Positions 45,582 to 54,608 of a stretch of 64,000 nucleotides of DNA are shown in pieces (the first letter of the stretch is position 1; each line of letters begins with the position of its first letter). This DNA is from Streptomyces cadmiisoli. GTDB lineage: Bacteria > Actinomycetota > Actinomycetes > Streptomycetales > Streptomycetaceae. The stretch is from NCBI RefSeq assembly GCF_003261055.1, contig NZ_CP030073.1, positions 2,604,001-2,668,000 on the forward strand, in the 5' to 3' direction. The position numbers and the translations under genes were made by a program. A model generated the notes under the pieces. That model saw nothing but the letters and a program-made list of their open reading frames with translations, was not told where the DNA came from and made no database searches.

Positions 45582-46052
45582 CTAGCCCGCCTCCCGCTCC
45601 GGCAGCGCGGGCTCCCGGTCGGCCAGTCTGCGCAGCATCTCCAGGACCCGGTCCCGAGACTCGTCCGCCGCGTCGATGGCCTCCATGCACTGCCAGTACC
45701 TGCCCTCGTCGGGCGCGGAGCACGCGATGCCGACGAGGGCGATACCGACCTCGCCGAGCAGGCCGCCCAGGCTCAGCAACGCCTGGCGGGCGTCGCCGAG
45801 TTCGGTCAGGCGGGCGGCGCGCAGCTCTTCCGTGTCGAGCTGCGGGGTGTCGAGCACACCGCAGCCCCTGCCTGCCAGCTCGGTCAACCCCAGTGCCTCG
45901 CCCCGCAGTTCGGGCGGGCCGAAGACCGCCAGCCGACTGCCGATCGCCTGAGCCAGCGCCTGGGCCTGCCACACCTCCGTCATGATCTGCGGCACGTCAC
46001 CGCTCGCCGCAAGGGCACGCCTGCTCGTCAGGATGAGTCGCACCGCGTCCAT
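45582..46052 (-). CDS. DUF6099 family protein
   Basis: 156 aa, mostly helical and acidic, of the streptomycete DUF6099 type (MDAVRLILTSRRALAASGDV, IMTEVWQAQALAQAIGSRLA, DEGRYWQCMEAIDAADESRD). Function unknown. The ATG at 46052 is preferred over one 20 codons upstream because GGGGGCAG precedes it and the upstream residues are low-complexity basic. It stands alone with a 196-bp upstream region that contains the direct repeat TTCGGATT. Confidence 0.72.
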   Translation of the reverse strand: MDAVRLILTSRRALAASGDVPQIMTEVWQAQALAQAIGSRLAVFGPPELRGEALGLTELAGRGCGVLDTPQLDTEELRAARLTELGDARQALLSLGGLLGEVGIALVGIACSAPDEGRYWQCMEAIDAADESRDRVLEMLRRLADREPALPEREAG

Positions 46053-46248
46053 GCGCTGCCCCCGTCTGTCCCGCCGCGCCTCAGCACGTTTGCCCGAACT
46101 CCATCGTTCCACTACCCAGAGTGAGGGCGCCTGAGACGAAAAGCCAGAGGAAGGCGGAAATCTGGGGACAACAATTCGGATTCACTTCGGATTTCAGCTG
46201 CGGAGAGTGAAAGTGGACGGACCGACTCCTGCCGCCCGGCGCTGCGGG

Positions 46249-46584
46249 TCAGGGACCGTCCGGTGCCGGAAAGCGCCGTTCGTTGCGGTCGATCTTCGCG
46301 TCCAGCGCGGCCAGCGGATCGATGCCGAGCACCTCGCACACCTGGAGCAGATACGCGAGGACGTCGGCGACCTCGTCCGTCACCCGGTGCGCGGTGTCCG
46401 GATCGTCCATCACCCGCGCCGACTCCTCCGGCGTCAGCCACTGGAAGATCTCGACGAGTTCGGACGCCTCGACGCTGAGCGCGGCGACGAGGTTCTTGGG
46501 CGTGTGGTACGGCTGCCAGTTGCGCGCGGCGGCGAACGCGGCCAGTCTGCGCTGGAGCTTCGCCAGGTCAAGGGGTTCGGTCAC
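46249..46584 (-). CDS. MazG-like nucleotide pyrophosphohydrolase
   Basis: 111 aa, all-alpha NTP-PPase. Conserved acidic metal-binding residues in SVEASELVEIFQWL (ExxE) and VTDEVADVLAYLLQVCEVLG (ExxD). Such enzymes hydrolyse (modified) NTPs to NMP and PPi for nucleotide-pool cleaning. The start is the GTG overlapping the stop of the AAA-type ATPase gene (GTGA), so the two are translationally coupled. Confidence 0.9.
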   Translation of the reverse strand: MTEPLDLAKLQRRLAAFAAARNWQPYHTPKNLVAALSVEASELVEIFQWLTPEESARVMDDPDTAHRVTDEVADVLAYLLQVCEVLGIDPLAALDAKIDRNERRFPAPDGP

Positions 46585-47753
46585 GGCTTCAGGTGTACCA
46601 CCGTGACCCCGTCGGTCCCCGCGGCCCAGGACGCGTCGCTGACCGCCCCGACGGTGCGGATGTGACCGGCCTCGCCCATCCGGGCGGCCAGGCGCAGCAG
46701 TTCGGCGCGCTGGCGCGGGTCCAGGGACCGGTCGGGGCCGTCGGTGAGCACGGTGAGCGTCTGGAGGGCGGCGGGCACCTCGGCGGCCGGGTCGACCGCC
46801 AGGACCCCGGGCCCGGTCAGCAGGACCAGGAGGAGGGCGATGTAGCGCAACTCGCCGTCGCCCAGCCGCGCGAAGTCGGTGCGGATGCCGTGGCCCCGGT
46901 CGAGCAGTGCGCGGACGGTGCCGTCGCCGCGCGGTTCGGCGAGCACGTCGACGAGGGGCCCGGCGCAGCCGGCCCGCACCGCCGCGACGAACCGGGCGTG
47001 CCGGCGCGCGCACTCGGACCGCGTGCGCCACAGGACGTCGGCCAGGTTGTCGCAGCCGCCGAGCAGCCGTCCGGTGCCGGACGGGACGGGGTCGCGCATC
47101 CGCTCCGGACGGGGGTCGCAGGCGAAGACCGAGCGCAGGGCGACCACCATCTGCTCGGCGGCGGCGAGCACCCGCCGCTGCCCGTCGGTCCGGCCCGCCA
47201 CGCGCAGCGGCAGCAGGGCGGTGCCGAGCCGGTCGTCGGGCAGCGGCGCACGCGTCACCGGCGTGGAGCCGGCGGTGTGCCAGGCGGCCTGCACGGCACG
47301 TCGGCCCGGGTCGCGCAGGGCCGTCTCCAGCAGGACCACGTCCCCGGCCGACAACCGCTCGCCGACGACCCGCAGTTCGGGTTCGGCCTGGACGGCCAGG
47401 TCGAGCCGGACGGGCCCCTCGGGTCCGTCGGCCGTGCAGCCGATGCGGAAGCCGCGGCGGTGCTGGGTGTCGGGCCGGGCGCGTTCGGGCACGCAGGCGG
47501 CGGGGTCGGGGAACGCCTCGCCGAGTTCGGCGCCGCCGCCGAGCCGGGCGAGCGCGTCGTAGGCCCGCAGGGCGCTCGTCTTGCCGCAGCCGCTGGGCCC
47601 GGCGAGCAGGGTGCACGGGCCGAGCGCGAATCCCGTCCGGCGGTGACCGGCGAACGCGGACAGCCGCAGTTCGGTCACGCGCGGCCGGTCGGGTGGTTCC
47701 GGTCGCTGCGGGGTGGGGGCTCCGGACGCGGACGTCGTGGGTGACACGGCCAT
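46581..47753 (-). CDS. AAA/SMC-type ATP-binding protein
   Basis: 390 aa. Walker A LLAGPSGCGKTSALRAY near residue 50; a divergent middle region; DGELRYIALLLVLLTGPGVL in the position of the ABC signature/Walker B region; then LQTLTVLTDGPDRSLDPRQR. It fits the RecF/SMC-like ABC ATPases (AAA_21 type) with a short hinge. The partner or substrate is unknown. Coupled to the MazG-like gene by a 4-nt overlap, so a role in nucleotide or DNA maintenance is possible but unproven. The 238-bp gap upstream of it has no gene. Confidence 0.8.
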   Translation of the reverse strand: MAVSPTTSASGAPTPQRPEPPDRPRVTELRLSAFAGHRRTGFALGPCTLLAGPSGCGKTSALRAYDALARLGGGAELGEAFPDPAACVPERARPDTQHRRGFRIGCTADGPEGPVRLDLAVQAEPELRVVGERLSAGDVVLLETALRDPGRRAVQAAWHTAGSTPVTRAPLPDDRLGTALLPLRVAGRTDGQRRVLAAAEQMVVALRSVFACDPRPERMRDPVPSGTGRLLGGCDNLADVLWRTRSECARRHARFVAAVRAGCAGPLVDVLAEPRGDGTVRALLDRGHGIRTDFARLGDGELRYIALLLVLLTGPGVLAVDPAAEVPAALQTLTVLTDGPDRSLDPRQRAELLRLAARMGEAGHIRTVGAVSDASWAAGTDGVTVVHLKP

Positions 47754-47991
47754 GTCCGGACCGTAGGGCTCGGCACCGGGGCGAACCGTTCCACCTGCCC
47801 GACCTTCCTACGATCGGGCGACCGTACCGGAGCGGCGTCACCCGCAGGGGGCCACCGCTCGACGCCGGGGACGAAACCGATGCGGGGTCCGCCCGCACCC
47901 GGGCCCCGCTCCACCGGCCACCGACTCGCGCCCTGAAGCGCCGGCACACGGGCACCCACCCCGAAGGACACCGCCCCCGGGGCGACGGCCC

Positions 47992-48381
47992 TCACGCGCC
48001 CGACATCCGCGCGCCCTCCATCAGGTCCTGCACCTCGGTGCCGGGCGGGGTCAGCAGGAACACGTTGCGGTCCACACGGTGCATGCCGCTCGACAGCCCG
48101 AAGACGACACCGGTGCTGAAGTCGAGGACGCGCTTGGCGACCTCGCCCTCCGCGCCGGTCAGGTCGAGCAGCACCGGGATGCCCGCCATCAGCGTCTCGG
48201 CGACCTCGCGGGCGTCCGCGAACACATTGACCCGGAGCACGACGAAACGGCGGCGCGTCTCGGTCTCCGCGTCCGGCAGGGCGCGGTGCCCGACGGCCGA
48301 CGGCCAGGCGTCGCGCCCCCGCAGCGGCACGACCTGGGCGAGTCCTGCCCACTGCTCATCGGTGACGTCATGGCTGTTCAC
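47992..48381 (-). CDS. sepF: SepF-like cell division protein (SepF paralogue)
   Basis: 129 aa. Contains the SepF domain (RRRFVVLRVNVFADAREVAE, IPVLLDLTGAEGEVAKRVLD, FSTGVVFGLSSGMHRVDRNV, FLLTPPGTEV) but lacks the longer N-terminal membrane-anchor and linker of the main SepF. Streptomycetes carry such SepF paralogues (SflA/SflB) that tune Z-ring and SepF behaviour. From its neighbourhood it corresponds to the SCO5967-type paralogue. GTG at 48381 has GGGGGGAG upstream; an ATG 15 codons earlier is the alternative. Confidence 0.85.
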   Translation of the reverse strand: MNSHDVTDEQWAGLAQVVPLRGRDAWPSAVGHRALPDAETETRRRFVVLRVNVFADAREVAETLMAGIPVLLDLTGAEGEVAKRVLDFSTGVVFGLSSGMHRVDRNVFLLTPPGTEVQDLMEGARMSGA

Positions 48382-48560
48382 CGGCTCCCCCCGTACTGAC
48401 TCGCACTCATCACCTGCACCAGCCAATTCTTACGGCAAGTCACCCGTTCGGCCGAACAGCGACACGGTTTGCCGTGAATTCAGGGGCACTTCCTCCCGGT
48501 TCGCGACGTCTGCGGGCGGTGCTGCGCAGCCGGGCGTCCCGGGAGGCGACGGGCGGTCGG

Positions 48561-49076
48561 TCAGGCTGCGGCCCGGGTGAAACGGAGCGTGGCCACGACC
48601 GCGGTCGTGCCGCCCATCATGCCCAGCCGGTTCCAGGTCATGCCGAACTCGCCCCGGTCCACGGTGAACTCCGACTCCAGCGTGACCTGTTCGGCGCCGG
48701 CCTCGACGAGACGGGCGGTGAGGGTCAGCGGCTTGTCGGTGCCGCGCACGGTGAGCCGGCCCACGACGTCGACCCGGTCGCCGTCGCCGAGCCGGGCCTC
48801 CTGGGCGGCGAAGGTGATCTCGGGATGACCTGCGGCGTCGAAGAAGTCGGCGGACCGCAGATGCGCGTCGCGCTTGGCGTTCTTGGTGTCCAGGGACGTC
48901 ACGTCGAGGGTGAGCGTGCCGGTGGCGGAACCGTCGGCGTGGACCTCGCCCCGACCCGCGACAGCCGCGAACACGCCCCTCACGGTGACCATCCCCCACA
49001 TCGTCCTGTGCCGTACGGCGACGGTGGAGGCGGCGGCGTCGAGCTGCCAGAGGCCCGTTTCCACGGCGGCGTTCAT
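48561..49076 (-). CDS. YceI family protein
   Basis: 171 aa, no signal peptide. YceI lipocalin-like beta barrel that binds polyisoprenoid-type lipids: WQLDAAASTVAVRHRTMWGM, VTVRGVFAAV, LDVTSLDTKNAKRDAHLRSA, DFFDAAGHPEITF, FTVDRGEFGMTWNRLGMMGG. The role in streptomycetes is unknown, possibly stress- or quinone-related. Divergent from a MarR gene; three copies of TYCAAAWYTGRA lie in the shared promoter region. Confidence 0.93.
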   Translation of the reverse strand: MNAAVETGLWQLDAAASTVAVRHRTMWGMVTVRGVFAAVAGRGEVHADGSATGTLTLDVTSLDTKNAKRDAHLRSADFFDAAGHPEITFAAQEARLGDGDRVDVVGRLTVRGTDKPLTLTARLVEAGAEQVTLESEFTVDRGEFGMTWNRLGMMGGTTAVVATLRFTRAAA

Positions 49077-49099
49077 GAGCGCTCCCTGTAGCTGGGTAC

Positions 49100-49167
49100 T
49101 TCAAATTTGGACGACCTCACGCTAGCCCAATGTCCAAATCTGAACAACCCACTCATCCAAAATTGGA
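49100..49167. promoter_or_regulatory. Three MarR-type operator copies between yceI and marR
   Basis: TTCAAATTTGGA (49100-49111), TCCAAATCTGAA (49133-49144) and TCCAAAATTGGA (49156-49167) are near-palindromic variants of one 12-bp site. Centres are 33 and 23 bp apart. The last is 7 bp from the marR -10 (TACACT, 49175-49180, 7 nt before the ATG). Confidence 0.72.
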
Positions 49168-49187
49168 CAACAGGTACACTCGAACCC

Positions 49188-49691
49188 ATGGCCGACTCCG
49201 CCGATCACCCCGCTGACCTGCCCCCATGTCCGCCCGCACCGGGCGGCGGGCTGCTGCCCCCGGAGCTGCGGGCCTGGATGCGGCTGCTCGCCGCGACCGG
49301 TGCGGTGGAGCAGCGGCTGCGGTCCGTGGTGAAGGAGCGGCTCGACGTCTCCCACGACGAGTTCCTGGTGCTGTGCCTGCTGGCCGAGCAGCCCGAGGGC
49401 GGCCTGCGGATGACGCGGATCGCGGAGCTGCTGGGCCGGCCGAAGACCCGGCTCACCTATCAGATCGCCTGCCTCCAGCGCGGCGGTCTGGTCACCCGGC
49501 GCACGGTGTGCGGCGACCGGCGGGGCGTCGAGGTCGACCTCACCGCCAAGGCGCGCGGACAGCTCCAGGAGGCGTCCGCGGCGCTCGCCACGGCGGTGAC
49601 CGAGGCCCTCGCCACCCGGGTCGGCCCGGCGGAGCGGGAGGCGGTGGCCGGGCTGCTGCCGGGGCTCGGCGACAAGGCGCCGGCCGAATGA
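49188..49691 (+). CDS. MarR family transcriptional regulator (yceI-linked)
   Basis: 167 aa. Winged-helix MarR core: VSHDEFLVLCLLAEQPEGGL, MTRIAELLGRPKTRLTYQIACLQRGGLVTRR, GDRRGVEVDLTAKARGQLQE. Cys in VTRRTVCGDRR lies in the wing and another in QIACLQ; a redox-sensing role is possible but not shown. ATG at 49188 is 7 nt after a TACACT -10, so leaderless. It probably represses itself and yceI through the three shared sites, a common MarR arrangement. Confidence 0.9.
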   Translation: MADSADHPADLPPCPPAPGGGLLPPELRAWMRLLAATGAVEQRLRSVVKERLDVSHDEFLVLCLLAEQPEGGLRMTRIAELLGRPKTRLTYQIACLQRGGLVTRRTVCGDRRGVEVDLTAKARGQLQEASAALATAVTEALATRVGPAEREAVAGLLPGLGDKAPAE

Positions 49692-50067
49692 CACCCCGGC
49701 GGGGCTGACGTCGCGGCGGGCGCTCCGGTGCCGACACGCACCCCCGCAGGCCGTTTTCCCCCGCCGGTGCTCTCGCCGGCGTACTCCCGCGGGCGTGCGA
49801 CCGCCCCCTTAACACCCCGGGGAGTACCGCCCGTTTGCCCCTCGTGCGCGACGCGGCGCACGGGTTCACCGCGGGGCGGCCGGCCGCCGCACGTCCGGGG
49901 CCGTCCGCCCGTGCGGGACTCCGGGGCCGCCTTTTCGTCGGCTTGACCGCCGCTTCATCCGCCTGCCCCGAGATGGGTGGGGACAGCGCTGACCGGACGC
50001 GGCACAGCGAGCCGGGCGAGTGAGGCCAGCGCATGAGCACGGCACCGGCCGATCCGGCCCCCGCGGC
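49692..50067. other. Intergenic region without a supported gene
   Basis: 376 bp between two convergent MarR genes. Open frames exist but none has a plausible start, family match or Shine-Dalgarno. Several GC-rich inverted stretches (for example around 49770-49830) could terminate transcription from either side. I see nothing else in it. Confidence 0.5.
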
Positions 50068-50607
50068 TCACTCCGCCGTGACGTTGGCGAGGATCTTCTC
50101 CAGCAGCCGGCTCAGCTGCTCGATCTCGCCGTCGCTGATTCCCTCCAGCATCCGCTCATGGCTGCGCAGGGCGATGGACTCGATCTGCGCGTACATCGCG
50201 TCGCCCTCCGGGGTGACTTCGACCGTGACCGCCCTGCGGTCGGAACCGCTGCGCGTGCGCAGCACGATCCCCCGGCGCTCCATCGTCTCCAGATGACGGG
50301 TGAGCGTGGGCCCCTCGATGCTCAGGTACTGGGCCAGTCTGCGCTGGATCATCGGCCCTTCGAGCTTCAGGGTGGCCAGCACGGTCCAGGTGGCGAAGGT
50401 GACGCCGGATCTGCCGAGCTCCTCCTCGAAGAACGCGCGCGACTCCTTCGCGACCAGCCGTAGTTTGGGGGCGACGCCGCTTCGCAGCCGCAGCGGACCG
50501 GCGTCCGCCCCCGTCGTCTCGTGCCGCGGCACCCGTGCCTCCGCTCGTCCCTTGCTCACCGTGGGCATCCCCCGCCGTCCGCCCGGCGAGCAAAGCCGGT
50601 TGACCAT
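50068..50607 (-). CDS. MarR family transcriptional regulator
   Basis: 179 aa from the ATG at 50607. MarR core: LRLVAKESRAFFEEELGRSG, VTFATWTVLATLKLEGPMIQ, LAQYLSIEGPTLTRHLETME, RSGSDRRAVTVEVTPEGDAM. A -10-like TAGCCT (50627-50622, minus strand) lies 14 nt before the ATG, which favours this start; an in-frame ATG at 50568 with GGGGG upstream would give 166 aa. An inverted repeat overlaps that -10, so autoregulation is likely. A transported drug or target gene is not evident nearby. Confidence 0.88.
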   Translation of the reverse strand: MVNRLCSPGGRRGMPTVSKGRAEARVPRHETTGADAGPLRLRSGVAPKLRLVAKESRAFFEEELGRSGVTFATWTVLATLKLEGPMIQRRLAQYLSIEGPTLTRHLETMERRGIVLRTRSGSDRRAVTVEVTPEGDAMYAQIESIALRSHERMLEGISDGEIEQLSRLLEKILANVTAE

Positions 50608-50619
50608 GGAAGTAATTCA

Positions 50620-50631
50620 TTAGGCTACTAA
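50620..50631. promoter_or_regulatory. Inverted repeat over the promoter of the second MarR gene
   Basis: TTAG-GCTA-CTAA within an AT-rich stretch (50608-50640). It overlaps the -10-like TAGCCT read on the minus strand. Probable MarR autoregulatory site. Confidence 0.5.
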
Positions 50632-50707
50632 CCATTTTTACGGACCGACAACCAGCGGGCGCCCGTGTGAGTGAGTTGCGTATCGAAGCCGCGGAAGACC
50701 TGGCGGA

Positions 50708-51586
50708 TCAAGCCATGCCGGACGTACTGGGCACACGCGACGGCCCGGCCGCCGCACGGACGTTGCGGTGGATGTCCAGCGCCGCCGAGGAGCGATTGAG
50801 AGTGATGTAGTGCAGCCCCGGAGCGCCCTCGGCGAGCAGCCGCTCGGCCATGGCGGTCCCGTGCTCGACACCGACACGGTGGGCCGTGTCCGGATCGTCG
50901 CGGGCCTGTTGCAGCCGGTGGGCCAGGTCCTCGGGGAAGGCGGCGCCGGAGAGTTCGGCGAAGCGGCGGATCTGGCGCACGTCCGTGGCGGGCATGATCT
51001 CGGGGATGATCGGGATCGCGCAGCCCGCCGCCGCCACCCGGTCGCGCAGCCGCAGGTAGTCCTCGACGTGGAAGAACATCTGCGTGATCGCGTAGTCGGC
51101 GCCCGCCCGGCACTTGGCGACGAAGTGCCGGATGTCGCTCTCCCAGTCGGGCGAACGCGGATGACGTTCGGGGAAGGCGGCCACCCCGATGGTGAAGTCC
51201 CCGAGGGACCGCACGAGTTCCACCAGTTCACACGCGTACGTGAATCCGTCCGGGTGAGGCGTCCACGGGCCGCCGGGGTCGCCCGGCGGGTCGCCCCGCA
51301 GCACGAGGACGTCCCGTATGCCCGCGTCCGCGTACCGGCCGACCGTGTGGCGCAGTTCGGCGACCGAATGCCCCACCGCGGTGAGATGGGCGACCGGCCG
51401 CAGGGTGGTCTCGGCGGCGATGCGCCGGGTGACGGCGACGGTCCGGTCCCGGGACGAGCCGCCCGCGCCGTAGGTGACGGAGACGAAGTCGGGACACAGG
51501 GCCTCCACCCGGCGCACCGCCTCCCACAGAGTGCGCTCGCCCGCGTCGGTCCTCGGAGGGAAGAACTCGAAGGAGAAGGTCGTCAT
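50708..51586 (-). CDS. metF: Methylenetetrahydrofolate reductase
   Basis: 292 aa. FAD-dependent TIM barrel: [17 protein letters not shown] (catalytic Glu), [74 protein letters not shown]. It reduces 5,10-methylene-THF to 5-methyl-THF, the methyl donor for MetE encoded 3 kb away. The ATG at 51586 starts the family N-terminus. It lies 22 bp downstream of the PfkB kinase gene, same strand, so the two form a methyl-cycle operon. Confidence 0.95.
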   Translation of the reverse strand: MTTFSFEFFPPRTDAGERTLWEAVRRVEALCPDFVSVTYGAGGSSRDRTVAVTRRIAAETTLRPVAHLTAVGHSVAELRHTVGRYADAGIRDVLVLRGDPPGDPGGPWTPHPDGFTYACELVELVRSLGDFTIGVAAFPERHPRSPDWESDIRHFVAKCRAGADYAITQMFFHVEDYLRLRDRVAAAGCAIPIIPEIMPATDVRQIRRFAELSGAAFPEDLAHRLQQARDDPDTAHRVGVEHGTAMAERLLAEGAPGLHYITLNRSSAALDIHRNVRAAAGPSRVPSTSGMA

Positions 51587-51608
51587 CGCCGTACCCCGGC
51601 GGCGGTGC

Positions 51609-52589
51609 TCACCGCGCCGCCAGGCGGCCGGCGAGACCGTCCACCGAGGAGACCCCGTAGGTGTCGCGGATCCGGTCCAGCAGGTCCGCACCGGACAGCG
51701 TGTACTGCTGCGTGCCCGTCGACTCCAGGGCCGTGGTGGCCAGCGCGCTGCCCAGCCGTGCGGCGCTCTCGTGGCCGAGCCCCCAGGCGACGGCGGCGAG
51801 GAAGCCGGCCCGGAACGCGTCGCCCGCGCCGGTGGGCTCTGTACTGCCGGACGGCGGCACCGACTTCACGACGACCGAGCGGCGCCCGGCCCGCTGCACC
51901 ACCGCGCCCTCGGCACCCCGCGTGATCACCCAGTTGCCCACCCGGCCTAGGATCTGCTGTTCGGTCCAGCCGGTCCGCTCCTGGATGAGCACACTCTCGT
52001 ACTCGTTGGTGAAGAGGTACTTCGGCCCCGCCAGCAGCGCGCGGACGTCGTCGCGTGCCATACGGGCCAGTTGCTGCGAGGGATCGGCCACGAAGGGCAG
52101 GCCGAGGCGGACCGCGTCGCGGGTGTGGCGCAGCATGGCCTCGGGGTCGTTCGGCGAGACGACGACCAGGTCGAGGGGACCGCTCCGCTCCTGCACGGTC
52201 CGCAGGTCGATCAGGCGCGCCTGGCTCATGGCGCCGGCGTGGAAGGAGCCGATCTGGTTGTGGTCCCGGTCCGTGGTGCACACGAACCGCGCCGTGTGCC
52301 GCGTCTCGTCGACCCGGACCGATCCGGTGTCGACGCCGTGCCGCTCCAGCCGTGCCCGGTACGGCTCGAAGCCCTGTCCCACGGCGCCCACGAGCAACGG
52401 GCGCAGGCCCAGCGACCCGAGGCCGAAGGCGATGTTCGCCGCCACCCCTCCGGCGCGGATCTCCAACTCGTCGACCAGGAACGACAGCGAGACCTTGTCC
52501 AGGCTCTCGGCGATGAACTGTTCCGTGAACCTGCCCGGGTAGACCATGAGATGGTCCTCGGCGATCGACCCCGTGACTGCGATTCTCAT
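51609..52589 (-). CDS. PfkB family carbohydrate kinase (adenosine-kinase-like)
   Basis: 326 aa ribokinase fold. [20 protein letters not shown], sugar-binding [15 protein letters not shown], and the anion-hole/catalytic motif [20 protein letters not shown] with catalytic Asp. [20 protein letters not shown] resembles actinobacterial adenosine kinase. With metF next and metE near, recycling of adenosine from S-adenosylhomocysteine is the natural role (inferred; other PfkB substrates not excluded). AGGGGA lies 6 nt before the ATG. The upstream region holds three copies of a 21-bp repeat. Confidence 0.88.
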   Translation of the reverse strand: MRIAVTGSIAEDHLMVYPGRFTEQFIAESLDKVSLSFLVDELEIRAGGVAANIAFGLGSLGLRPLLVGAVGQGFEPYRARLERHGVDTGSVRVDETRHTARFVCTTDRDHNQIGSFHAGAMSQARLIDLRTVQERSGPLDLVVVSPNDPEAMLRHTRDAVRLGLPFVADPSQQLARMARDDVRALLAGPKYLFTNEYESVLIQERTGWTEQQILGRVGNWVITRGAEGAVVQRAGRRSVVVKSVPPSGSTEPTGAGDAFRAGFLAAVAWGLGHESAARLGSALATTALESTGTQQYTLSGADLLDRIRDTYGVSSVDGLAGRLAAR

Positions 52590-52626
52590 CCGTTCCCCTA
52601 CCCCTGTCTCGGGACTGTTCGTGGCC

Positions 52627-52737
52627 GCGGTCGGACCCGTACGGCCCTTCGCGACGGTCGGTCGCGGCGGTCGGACCCGTACGGCCCCGGACGCCTGCGG
52701 CTTACTGCGGCTTACTGCGGTCGGACGCGTACGGACC
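52627..52737. repeat. Three-copy 21-bp direct repeat upstream of the PfkB/metF unit
   Basis: Copies at 52627-52647, 52667-52687 (identical, starting GCGGTCGGACCCGTACGGCC) and 52717-52737 (two mismatches), with periods of 40 and 50 bp. Between the last two, TGCGGCTTAC is also doubled. Helical phasing (about 4 and 5 turns) would suit a protein binding one face of the DNA. Confidence 0.8.
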
Positions 52738-52819
52738 CGGGTACGGCGGGTCCGTTCCTCGTCCGGGACGCGGCTCAAGTACCGGTCAGGCGGTCGTCAG
52801 CCGCCGTACGGGCGTGTCC

Positions 52820-53461
52820 TCAGTAGCGCTGCGCCTTGGCGATCTTGGCGGTCAGCGCCGGCTCCGGGGGCTTGCGGCTGATGGCGAGCGGCTGCTCCCG
52901 CTCCCCCGGTCCCAGGTCCTCCGCGCCGACGAAGCGGGTCTCGACGACCTTGCCGTCGGAGTCGCGGAAGTCGACCTGGACCGCGTACGAGGCGGTGGCG
53001 GCCGTGCTGTTGGTGATGTTCACGACCACCGCGAGCAGCCCGCCCGTCTGGGCCCGCGGCTTTCCGGTCAGCGAGACGTCGGCCATCGCGTTGCCCTGGC
53101 CCTTCACGTCCTTCAGCTCCCGCTCGGCGGCCGCACTGGCCCGCGCCACCTCGGCCGAGACGGACGCCTCGAACTCCGAGGCCCGCGCGGAGGCGGACGA
53201 CGCCGCGGCCGACGCCGAGGCACGCGCGGAGGCCACGGCGGACTCGGCCGCGGACGCGAGGGCGGAGGGCGGACTGCCCGTGAAGGACCCGACGACGGGC
53301 GGCGACGGCCTGGGGCTGGTCGCCGTACCGCCGTCGCCGCCCCCGCCGTCGCACGCGGCGAGCGCGACCGTGCAGGCCCCGGCCACGACGAGGGAGGTGA
53401 GGGTGCCCGGGGCTCGGTGCCGCCGGGCCGGTCGGTTCTGCTCCTGCGCGTCCGCGCTCAT
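52820..53461 (-). CDS. Lipoprotein with Ala/Ser-rich helix and FxLYD-like domain
   Basis: 213 aa. Signal (TLTSLVVAGACTVALAAC) with lipobox LAAC about residue 38. Residues ~65-120 are an Ala/Ser-rich, probably helical rod with acidic residues. The C-terminal ~90 residues (LKDVKGQGNAMADVSLTGKP, VVVNITNSTAATASYAVQVD) look like the FxLYD beta domain. Function unknown. ATG at 53461 preceded by GGAAAGGACCCC. Confidence 0.75.
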   Translation of the reverse strand: MSADAQEQNRPARRHRAPGTLTSLVVAGACTVALAACDGGGGDGGTATSPRPSPPVVGSFTGSPPSALASAAESAVASARASASAAASSASARASEFEASVSAEVARASAAAERELKDVKGQGNAMADVSLTGKPRAQTGGLLAVVVNITNSTAATASYAVQVDFRDSDGKVVETRFVGAEDLGPGEREQPLAISRKPPEPALTAKIAKAQRY

Positions 53462-53654
53462 GGCATGGGGTCCTTTCCCGGCCGACGACAGCATGACCGA
53501 TTCATCCACGTATGGTCGGATCACATGCTGCCTGCACCGGCGATACCCGGCCACCGCACCCCGAGCGGCCGGAGCGGTCGTCCCGACGGGCCGTTGTCAG
53601 TGGCCCGCGCTACGGTGCGCAGCAGATGACGGTCCGCCGGTCCGGGAGGTTTCC

Positions 53655-54068
53655 ATGGCTTCGCGTCTCAACCCTTATCTCAGCTTCGACGGTGACGCCC
53701 GGCAGGCGCTGGAGTTCTACCAGGAGGTCTTCGGCGGCACCCTGACGCTGAACACCTACGGCGACTTCGGCCAACCGGGCTCCTCCGACTCCGGCAAGAT
53801 CATGCACGGCATGCTGGAGACGCCGGGCGGCTTCACCCTGATGGGCGCGGACAACCCGCCCGGCACCGAGCACATCCCGGGCAGCAACTTCTCGGTCTGC
53901 CTGAACGGCGACGACGCCGCCGAGCTGCGCGGCCACTGGGAGAAGCTGTCCGCCGGCGCCTCGGTGTCCGTCCCGCTGGAGAAGCAGATGTGGGGCGACG
54001 AGTTCGGTATGTGCACGGACCGGTTCGGCGTCCCCTGGATGGTGAACATCAGCCCGCGGCAGAGCTGA
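53655..54068 (+). CDS. VOC family protein (PhnB-like glyoxalase fold)
   Basis: 137 aa, two beta-alpha-beta-beta-beta modules: LNPYLSFDGDARQALEFYQE, VFGGTLTLNTYGDFG, KIMHGMLETPGGFTLMGADN and WGDEFGMCTDRFGVPWMVNI. Typical of the PhnB/3-demethylubiquinone-like VOC proteins of unknown substrate. GGGAGG lies about 5 nt before the ATG. Confidence 0.9.
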   Translation: MASRLNPYLSFDGDARQALEFYQEVFGGTLTLNTYGDFGQPGSSDSGKIMHGMLETPGGFTLMGADNPPGTEHIPGSNFSVCLNGDDAAELRGHWEKLSAGASVSVPLEKQMWGDEFGMCTDRFGVPWMVNISPRQS

Positions 54069-54221
54069 CCCGGGCCGCCGCCCGCCCCGCCGCGGACGCC
54101 GGGCCCGCCCCGGCCGTCAAGGACGCGGCACGGACCGGGACATGGTCCGGCGTGGCCCACCTCACCATCCGAATGCCGAACGGGTACGGGCATGCCCCCG
54201 GACGGCGCCGTAAGGTGACCC

Positions 54222-54428
54222 GTGCAGCTGGTTCGCCCCGTCCGCCAGACGGGATGCGTCGCAAGAGGGAACCCGGTGGGAATCCGGGACTGCCCCGCAG
54301 CGGTGAGCGGGAACGACCGCCGTCATACGCACTGGGCCCGACGAACAGGGCCTGGGAAGCGACGGCCATTAGGTGTCTCGTACGACGTCGTACGACGAGA
54401 CGGGCCCGCGAGTCCGAAGACCTGCCAA
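54222..54428 (+). ncRNA. Cobalamin (B12) riboswitch controlling metE
   Basis: All core parts are present in order: the GGGAACCCGGTGGGAATCC segment, CGGGACTGCCCCGCAGCGGT, GAGCGGGAACGACC, and the B12 box AGTCCGAAGACCTGCC (54411-54426). A -10-like TAAGGT (54211-54216) places the transcript start at its 5' edge. When adenosylcobalamin is bound, metE should be switched off because the B12-dependent MetH can take over. About 180 nt separate it from the metE ribosome site. Confidence 0.95.
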
Positions 54429-54608
54429 CTGCCCGTGCGCGAAGCACTCGCGCGCGGACATCCCGGTGACCTCGAGGGCGGGTCGGCGTACACACCAGGC
54501 GGACGAACGCGCCGTGCCGCGCGTTTCGGCTCCGCCGGGTCCGTCACCCCTTCGCGCTCTCGTCCCGTCCCCGGGATCTCAGGGATTCATCTCGCGAAGG
54601 AGATCTCC

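Noticed and set aside
49728..49946. Short frames in the gap between the two MarR genes
   Set aside because: No ribosome site, no homology and GC-biased composition equal in all frames.
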